Shown here: one piece after another, positions 1 to 5,210 of the stretch
Position numbering within the stretch: the stretch's first letter is position 1
How the letters are laid out: each line of letters starts with the position of its first letter
Assembly: GCA_021806765.1 (NCBI GenBank)
Contig: JAJZQR010000239.1
Coordinates: 1-8,160 of the forward strand
Reading direction: 5' to 3'
DNA: 8,160 bases
DNA from: Chloroflexota bacterium
Lineage (GTDB): Bacteria; Chloroflexota; UBA6077
The notes under the pieces: model-generated
What the model was told of the DNA's origin: nothing
Database searches by the model: none
The model's input: the letters and a program-made list of their open reading frames with translations, nothing else
Position numbers and translations under genes: made by a program

Positions 1-881
<881 letters not shown>

Positions 882-885
<4 letters not shown>

Positions 886-1937
886 GCATGACGAAAACCG
901 GCAGGAGCGTATCGCCATACGCCCCTGCGAAGCCCAGCCGGTTCGGCACCGACTTCTACGTCACCCTGGCGCTGGTGGTGATCCCGGCCTTCCTCGCTCT
1001 GGTGGTGAAGGACAAGTTCTACCTCCACGTCCTGATCATGATGCTGTTCTACGCGGCTGCTAGCTCCGCCTGGAACATCATCGGAGGTTTCGGGGGGCAG
1101 CTCTCCCTGGGCCACGCTGCCTTCTTCGGGATCGGAGCCTATACCTCCACCCTCCTCTTTATCGACTTCGGCATTTCGCCCTGGATCGGGATGCTGGCCG
1201 GCGCGGGGATTTCGATGGTTATCGCCGCGATCATCGGGTATCCCGCCTTCCGGCTGCGAGGGCCGTTCTTCACTCTGGTGACCATCGCCTTCGCCGTGGT
1301 GCTCCGGATCCTGGCGGTGAGCGCGCAGGACATCACCAAGGGGTCCATTGGCCTCAGCGTGCCCTTCCGCCCTTCTCCCCAGAACTTCATCTTCCGGGAT
1401 CTCTCCACCTATGCCTTCGTGGCCCTGGGCTTCATGGTGATCATGATCCTGGTGAGCCTGTGGATCGAGCGCTCCCGCATTGGCTACTACCTGGCTGCCA
1501 TCAGGGAGAACGAGGAGGCGGCACAGGCACTCGGGGTGAACACCACCCGTTACAAGTTGATCGCGCTGCTGGTCAGCGCTTGCTTCACGTCGCTGGCCGG
1601 AACCTTCTACGCCCAGTACATTGCCTACATCGAGCCCTACGGCATCTTTGCCCTCGACTTCTCCGTACTGCTGGCGATGATGGCCATCATTGGCGGAATG
1701 GGGACGGTGTGGGGGCCGGTAGCGGGTGCGTTCATCGTGACGCCCCTCGGTGAGTTCCTTCGAGCAACTCTGGGCGGAGAGCTGCAGGGGCTGTATCTCG
1801 TGATTTACGGCACCGTGCTGATACTGATAGTGATCCTGCTGCCCAGTGGCGTGGTGCCCTCCATCGTCGAGAGGCTGAATCGTGGCTCCAGGCAAGGGGT
1901 GGCGAGGGCCTCGGTTGCGGCAAAGGAGGCGCCATGA
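882..1937 (+). CDS. livM: Branched-chain amino acid ABC transporter permease LivM
   Basis: This is the second permease subunit, expected to pair with LivH in the membrane. The start at 882 is chosen because it overlaps the livH stop (ATGA), has a good SD 8 nt upstream, and gives 351 residues, normal for LivM. The open frame extends further back, but only through livH sequence read in another frame. Landmarks are GGQLSLGHAAFFGIGAY (71-87), FRLRGPFFTLVTIAF (123-137), the ATPase-coupling loop around AAIRENEEAAQALGV (205-219) and GGMGTVWGPVAGA (271-283). A polar N-terminal stretch of about 24 residues precedes the first membrane segment, and a basic then Ala-rich tail of about 25 residues follows the last. 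The stop overlaps livG by 4 bases. Family assignment is secure; substrate is not determined by sequence. Confidence 0.94.
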
Positions 1938-2656
1938 TCCTGAAGGTGGAAGGCGTCACCAAGACCTTTGGGGGACTGGCGGCCCTGAAGGCGGTTAGCT
2001 TCGAGGTCGCCGAGGGGACTATTCTGGGTCTCATAGGGCCCAACGGCGCAGGCAAGACCACCCTCTTCAACGTGATCTCCGGCTTCTACGCCCCTGACGA
2101 AGGCGAGGTGCTGTTCGCCGGCGCGCCAGTCAGTCACCTGAAAGCCTACGACATCTGCCATCGCGGGCTGGCGAGGACCTTCCAGGTCGTCAAGCCCTTC
2201 GGCAACCTCACCGTGCTTCAGAACGTGATGGTGGGCAGCTTCCTACGGGCATCCGGCTCCCGGCAGGCCGGAGAGCAAGCCATGGAGGTGTTGGAGTTCG
2301 TTGGTCTGGCCGGTCAAGAGGGCAAAGCGGCTCGGAGCCTCACTATCTCGGACCGCAAGCGGCTTGAGGTGGCGAGGGCCCTGGCGACTCGCCCGCGGGT
2401 GTTACTGCTGGACGAGGTGATGGCGGGGCTCAACCCGACGGAGCTGGCGGAAATGGTGGAGATAATGAGGCGGATCCGCCAGAGTGGGGTGACGCTCATA
2501 GTCATAGAGCACATCATGGCGGCCATCATGACCGTCTCGGAAAGGATCCTGGTGCTGCACCACGGCGAGAAGATCGCCGAAGGACCTCCCAAAGAGGTGG
2601 CGAGGGACAAGCGGGTGATCGACGCCTACCTCGGAGAGGAGTACCTCCTTGCTTAG
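1934..2656 (+). CDS. livG: Branched-chain amino acid ABC transporter ATP-binding protein LivG
   Basis: This is one of two cytoplasmic ATPases that power the transporter. The 240 residues show Walker A GPNGAGKTT (35-43), Q-loop Gln84 in RTFQ, Walker B VLLLDE (156-161) and switch His193 in IEH. The ABC signature is not LSGGQ but LTISDRK (136-142), followed by the usual RLEVARALATRP and by LDEVMAGLNPTE in place of the common LDEPxAGLNP. From memory, this DRKR/EVMAGL variant marks a recognised subgroup of LivG-like ATPases; it is not a frameshift, because the surrounding residues align without break. The ATG overlaps the livM stop (ATGA), and AAAGGAGG at 1922-1929 is the ribosome binding site. 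It overlaps livF by 8 bases. Confidence 0.93.
   Translation: MILKVEGVTKTFGGLAALKAVSFEVAEGTILGLIGPNGAGKTTLFNVISGFYAPDEGEVLFAGAPVSHLKAYDICHRGLARTFQVVKPFGNLTVLQNVMVGSFLRASGSRQAGEQAMEVLEFVGLAGQEGKAARSLTISDRKRLEVARALATRPRVLLLDEVMAGLNPTELAEMVEIMRRIRQSGVTLIVIEHIMAAIMTVSERILVLHHGEKIAEGPPKEVARDKRVIDAYLGEEYLLA
2637..2649 (+). promoter_or_regulatory. livF ribosome binding site within a small inverted repeat
   Basis: AGGAG (2637-2641) lies 7 nt before the TTG at 2649 and decides this unusual start. AGGAG-TAC-CTCCT is a perfect 5-bp inverted repeat, and the second arm ends on the first base of the TTG, so the site could fold back on itself unless ribosomes finishing livG keep it open. The hairpin loop is only 3 nt, so stability is uncertain. 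Confidence 0.5.
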
Positions 2657-3353
2657 AGTAGAGAACATCGACGTGGCCTACGGCGACGTGCAGGTGCTCC
2701 ACGGGATGTCGCTGGTCGTGGAGGAGGGGGAGATCGTGGCCCTGGTGGGGGCCAACGCCGCAGGCAAGACCACCACTATCAACACCATCTCAGGGATCAT
2801 CCGGCCCCGGGTCGGCTCCATCTCCTTCCGGGGACGGCGGATCGACCGGATGAACCCTTACGACGTCGTGGCCCAGGGACTGGTGCAGGTGCCCGAGGGC
2901 CGGCGGCTCTTCCCCTACATGACGGTGCTGGAGAACCTGGAGCTGGGGGCCTACAGCAGTGGGGCCCGCCGGCAGAGGGCGAAGACCCTGGAGATGGTCT
3001 TCGGGCTGCTGCCGGTCCTGCAGGAGCGGCAGGGGCAGCTGGCAGGGTCCCTCTCCGGGGGCGAACAGCAGATGCTGGCCATCGGCCGGGGCTTGATGGC
3101 CCTTCCCAGGCTGCTGATGCTGGACGAGCCCTCCCTGGGGCTGGCTCCCTTGATGGTCAAGCAAATCCTGGATACGGTGAAGAACGTCAACGCCCGAGGG
3201 ATGACGGTGTTGCTGGTGGAGCAGAACGTCCAGCATTCCCTCCGGCTGGCCCACCGGGGCTACGTCCTGGAGAACGGGAGGATCGTCCTGGAGGGTAAGG
3301 GCGAGGAGTTGCTGGGCACCCCCCATCTGAGGAAGGCATACCTGGGGATGTAA
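2649..3353 (+). CDS. livF: Branched-chain amino acid ABC transporter ATP-binding protein LivF
   Basis: This is the second ATPase of the importer and the last gene of the operon. The TTG start is chosen because the product then begins MLRVENIDVAYGDVQVLHG, the usual LivF N-terminus, an SD lies 7 nt upstream, and no ATG is available nearby. It overlaps livG by 8 bases. The 234 residues contain Walker A GANAAGKTT (34-42, Ala where Gly is more common at the fourth position), Gln80 before VPEGRRLFP, a canonical signature LSGGEQ (135-140) and Walker B LLMLDE (155-160). The switch position is Gln192 in LVEQN rather than His, which is normal for LivF. The C-terminus HLRKAYLGM is also typical. With LivG carrying the altered signature and LivF the canonical one, the two ATP sites of the complex are not equivalent. 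Confidence 0.94.
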   Translation: MLRVENIDVAYGDVQVLHGMSLVVEEGEIVALVGANAAGKTTTINTISGIIRPRVGSISFRGRRIDRMNPYDVVAQGLVQVPEGRRLFPYMTVLENLELGAYSSGARRQRAKTLEMVFGLLPVLQERQGQLAGSLSGGEQQMLAIGRGLMALPRLLMLDEPSLGLAPLMVKQILDTVKNVNARGMTVLLVEQNVQHSLRLAHRGYVLENGRIVLEGKGEELLGTPHLRKAYLGM

Positions 3354-3386
3354 AAGGGACGGGGGGAGATCCCCTCTCCCCGTCTC
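3352..3386 (-). terminator. Terminator hairpin between convergent genes
   Basis: Bases 3356-3367 pair with 3375-3386 over 12 positions (10 Watson-Crick, two G-T), around the 7-nt loop 3368-3374. On the minus strand the stem is followed directly by TTTTA (from 3355 leftward), the form of an intrinsic terminator for the dehydrogenase gene. On the plus strand the same stem starts 2 nt after the livF stop but has no T tract, so for livF it would act only as a 3'-end stem-loop. An alternative 7-bp stem (3363-3369 with 3375-3381) is also possible. Confidence 0.6.
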
Positions 3387-3392
3387 CCCGTC
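3375..3392 (-). repeat. GGGGAGAC-type repeat, copy 1
   Basis: Read on the minus strand this is GACGGGGAGACGGGGAGA, beginning 4 nt after the dehydrogenase stop codon. The identical 18-mer occurs on the plus strand at 7721-7738, 5 nt after the Lon-like stop. It overlaps one arm of the terminator hairpin. Confidence 0.85.
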
Positions 3393-3396
3393 GCCG

Positions 3397-4470
3397 CTAC
3401 GCTGCTTTCTTCTCCCCTCGCGGTGCCGTCTTCGGGTTCACCACGTTCTGGGGATTCCCGTCCAGGAAGCTTCGGACGTTGCTCAGCGTGGTGTCGATGA
3501 TCCGCTGCATCGCCTCCCAGCTGTCGAAGGCGATGTGGGGAGTCACCACCACGTCCTCCCGCCGCAGCAACAGGTGCTGGCGCAGCAGCATCCGCAGCTT
3601 CTCCTCCGCCTGGGGGGCCCGCAGCAGCTGTTTCTCCTCCTCCACCAGTTCCTCGCCCTCGATCACGTCCAGTCCCGCTCCGGCGAGCAACCCCTCGTCC
3701 AGGGCCCAGAGCAGGGCGTCGGTGTCCACCAGTCCGCCTCGGGCCGTGTTGATCAGCAGGGCTCCCCGCTTCACCAGCCTCAGGTTGTCCCGGTTGATCA
3801 GGTGGTAGGTGCTGGCATTGAGGGGGGCATGGAGGCTGATGATGTCCGACTGGCGGAGCAACTCCTCCAGCGGCAGGTACTCGAAGCCCAGCACCTCGGA
3901 TATCAGCCGGTCCGGCCGGACGTCGAAGGCCAGCACCCTCATCCCGAAACCCTTGGCGATCCTGATGGCATGCAGCCCTATGTGGCCGGCCCCCACTACT
4001 CCCAGGGTCTTGCCGTGGAGGTCGAAGCCCCGCAATCCTTCCAGGGAGAAGTTGCCCTGGAGGGTGCGAAGGTAGGCCTGGTGGATCTTGCGGGAGAGCG
4101 ACAGGATCAGGCCGAAGGCATGCTCGGCCACCGTCGTCTCACCGTAGTAGGGAACGTTGGATACCAGGATCCCTCGCTGGTTGCAGGCCTCCATGTCGAT
4201 GTGGTCGAAGCCGGTGGATCGGGTGGCGATCAGCACCAGCTGGGGCAGCGCTTCGATGGCCTCCCGATCCACCTCGGACCGGATGAAGACCGAGAGGATC
4301 GAGGCGTCGGCGATTTGCGGAAGACGCTTCTTCTCCAGGGGGTCGCGAAAATAGCGGACATCCATCCCCTCCAACCCTTCGGAGAGCCTGTTCCTTTCCC
4401 ACTCCTCCACCTCGAAGAAGGCGATCTTCGGGGTAGAGCTGTTGGCCGTCTTCTTGGAGCTGTTAGCCAT
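3397..4470 (-). CDS. D-isomer-specific 2-hydroxyacid dehydrogenase (D-lactate dehydrogenase-like)
   Basis: This is a cytoplasmic NAD-dependent oxidoreductase that interconverts a D-2-hydroxyacid and a 2-keto acid. The 357 residues show the split catalytic domain with RSTGFDHID (84-92), the Rossmann loop GAGHIG (160-165) with Asp183 ending the next strand (favouring NAD over NADP), NTARGGLVD (241-249) with catalytic Arg244, Glu273 in LDVIEGEE, and catalytic His312 in TPHIAF. The Glu-to-His spacing (39) holds a charged segment (274-306), longer than in classical D-LDH. The N-terminus MANSSKKTANSS is a short internal duplication before the family start KIAFFEVEEWE; the ATG at 4470 has GAGGAAGG just upstream. 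It lies 17 nt after the GreA-like gene and is probably co-transcribed. The exact substrate (lactate, another hydroxyacid) cannot be told. It ends in EKKAA. Confidence 0.88.
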   Translation of the reverse strand: MANSSKKTANSSTPKIAFFEVEEWERNRLSEGLEGMDVRYFRDPLEKKRLPQIADASILSVFIRSEVDREAIEALPQLVLIATRSTGFDHIDMEACNQRGILVSNVPYYGETTVAEHAFGLILSLSRKIHQAYLRTLQGNFSLEGLRGFDLHGKTLGVVGAGHIGLHAIRIAKGFGMRVLAFDVRPDRLISEVLGFEYLPLEELLRQSDIISLHAPLNASTYHLINRDNLRLVKRGALLINTARGGLVDTDALLWALDEGLLAGAGLDVIEGEELVEEEKQLLRAPQAEEKLRMLLRQHLLLRREDVVVTPHIAFDSWEAMQRIIDTTLSNVRSFLDGNPQNVVNPKTAPRGEKKAA

Positions 4471-4487
4471 TAGCCTTCCTCAGGCAG

Positions 4488-4958
4488 CTAGGTAATCTGG
4501 ACGATGGTCAGCCGGCGCGTCCCCATGGGGGTCTCGACGTCCACCGTCTCCCCCGGACGGTGGCCCATGAGCGCCCTCGCCACCGGGGATTGATTGGAGA
4601 TTCGTCCCAGGGCCGGCTCGGCCTCCATGGCCCCCACGATAGCGTACTGCTCCTCCTCGCCTGTCTCGTCCCTGAGGGTAACCGTGGAGCCGATCTCCAC
4701 CGAGGGCCAGGCGGTGGTGACCGCTACCTCCACCACTTCGGCCTGGGCCAGCAGTCTCTCCAGGCTAGCGATGCGGCCCTCGACGAAGGCCTGTTCCTCG
4801 CGGGCAGACAGGTACTCCGGGCTGTCCCACACGCCGACTTCTCGTGCGGCCCGGAGCCGTTCGGATAGCTCATGGCGGCGCACCGTCCGCAGGTAGTCCA
4901 GTTCCGCCATCAGTCGCGCGTACCCTGTAGGTGTCAAGACTCTTTCGGGGTCCCCCAT
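4488..4958 (-). CDS. greA: GreA-family transcription factor with a degenerate tip motif
   Basis: GreA proteins insert a coiled coil into the RNA polymerase secondary channel and stimulate cleavage of backtracked RNA. The 156 residues have the full architecture: N-terminal coiled coil (about 8-75), with AREEQAFVEGRI (52-63) after the tip, and the C-terminal FKBP-like domain (about 82-156), with IGSTVTL, YAIVG, ISNQSPVARALMG and ETPMGTRRLTI. The tip is unusual: where GreA normally has GDLxENAEY, with two acidic residues that hold catalytic Mg, this protein reads GVWDSPEY (42-49), one residue shorter and with only Asp45 as a candidate ligand. It may therefore bind polymerase without normal cleavage activity (inference). 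The ATG at 4958 has a perfect SD, AGGAGGTGA, 7 nt upstream. It is first in a probable two-gene unit with the dehydrogenase. Confidence 0.88.
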   Translation of the reverse strand: MGDPERVLTPTGYARLMAELDYLRTVRRHELSERLRAAREVGVWDSPEYLSAREEQAFVEGRIASLERLLAQAEVVEVAVTTAWPSVEIGSTVTLRDETGEEEQYAIVGAMEAEPALGRISNQSPVARALMGHRPGETVDVETPMGTRRLTIVQIT

Positions 4959-4964
4959 GACCTC

Positions 4965-4973
4965 TCACCTCCT
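4965..4973 (-). promoter_or_regulatory. Consensus ribosome binding site of the greA-like gene
   Basis: On the minus strand this reads AGGAGGTGA, a full complement of the 16S anti-SD, ending 6 nt before the ATG codon region (AGGAGG core 9 nt from the ATG). It fixes the start at 4958 and predicts strong translation. Confidence 0.8.
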
Positions 4974-5034
4974 CTGGCCCGCTTCCGGCCATCGCTCCTG
5001 AACGAGCCTCTTTCGACCTTCCACTCTCGACGGT

Positions 5035-5054
5035 CAGCATCTCTCTGATGCCTG
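5035..5054. other. Small inverted repeat in the divergent intergenic region
   Basis: GCATC (5037-5041) and GATGC (5047-5051) form a 5-bp stem with a TCTCT loop. A variant with one bulged base pairs CAG/CTG outside CATC/GATG. It lies about 80 bp upstream of the greA-like start and 160 bp upstream of the Lon-like start. It could be an operator or part of a leader; the role is unknown. I found no convincing -35/-10 pair for either gene in 4959-5210. Confidence 0.35.
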
Positions 5055-5088
5055 GTAGCTGTCGATGGAGGGCTGAAGATTCGCGGAT

Positions 5089-5153
5089 GGCACTTATCGG
5101 GGCAAGAGCCGTGCCAAGAAGGAAGTCTTCTTAGTCGGGCACATCTCTTGCCC
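5089..5153 (+). promoter_or_regulatory. Nested inverted repeat in the leader of the Lon-like gene
   Basis: Three nested stems are visible: GGGCAAGAG (5100-5108) with CTCTTGCCC (5145-5153), 9 bp perfect; GTGCC (5111-5115) with GGCAC (5138-5142); and AAGAAG (5116-5121) with CTTCTT (5127-5132) around a GAAGT loop. The outer stems are separated by CC/AT, and AGTCG (5133-5137) is an asymmetric bulge. A second GGCAC at 5089-5093 could instead pair with GTGCC, giving an alternative fold. The structure ends 57 nt before the ATG at 5211. It may be an RNA leader element or a protein-binding palindrome; no known family is recognised, and no T tract follows it. Confidence 0.45.
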
Positions 5154-5200
5154 GCTGTTACCACTCCCACCCAGCGACTCGGGAGGCGGAGAGGGGATCT

Positions 5201-5206
5201 AGGAGG
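5201..5206 (+). promoter_or_regulatory. Ribosome binding site deciding the Lon-like start
   Basis: AGGAGG lies 4 nt before the ATG at 5211. The frame is open upstream to a TTG at 5148, but that codon lies within the inverted repeat and has no SD, and the extra 21 residues have no family-like sequence. The ATG at 5211 is therefore preferred despite the short spacing. Confidence 0.7.
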
Positions 5207-5210
5207 GATC

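Noticed and set aside
1898..2608. Recurring GGTGGCGAGGG at about 1898, 2369 and 2597
   Set aside because: Explained by similar codons for Val-Ala-Arg in coding sequence; spacing is irregular and no structure accompanies it.
3535..4473. 312-codon plus-strand open frame opposite the dehydrogenase
   Set aside because: Gln/Val/Gly-rich shadow translation; the minus strand carries complete catalytic motifs.
5148..5210. Upstream TTG start for the Lon-like gene, adding 21 residues
   Set aside because: No SD, lies in the 9-bp inverted repeat arm, and the added residues are not family-like; the ATG at 5211 has AGGAGG.
4959..5210. Possible CIRCE-type heat-shock operator in the divergent region
   Set aside because: The inverted repeats do not match TTAGCACTC-N9-GAGTGCTAA, so I cannot assign HrcA control.
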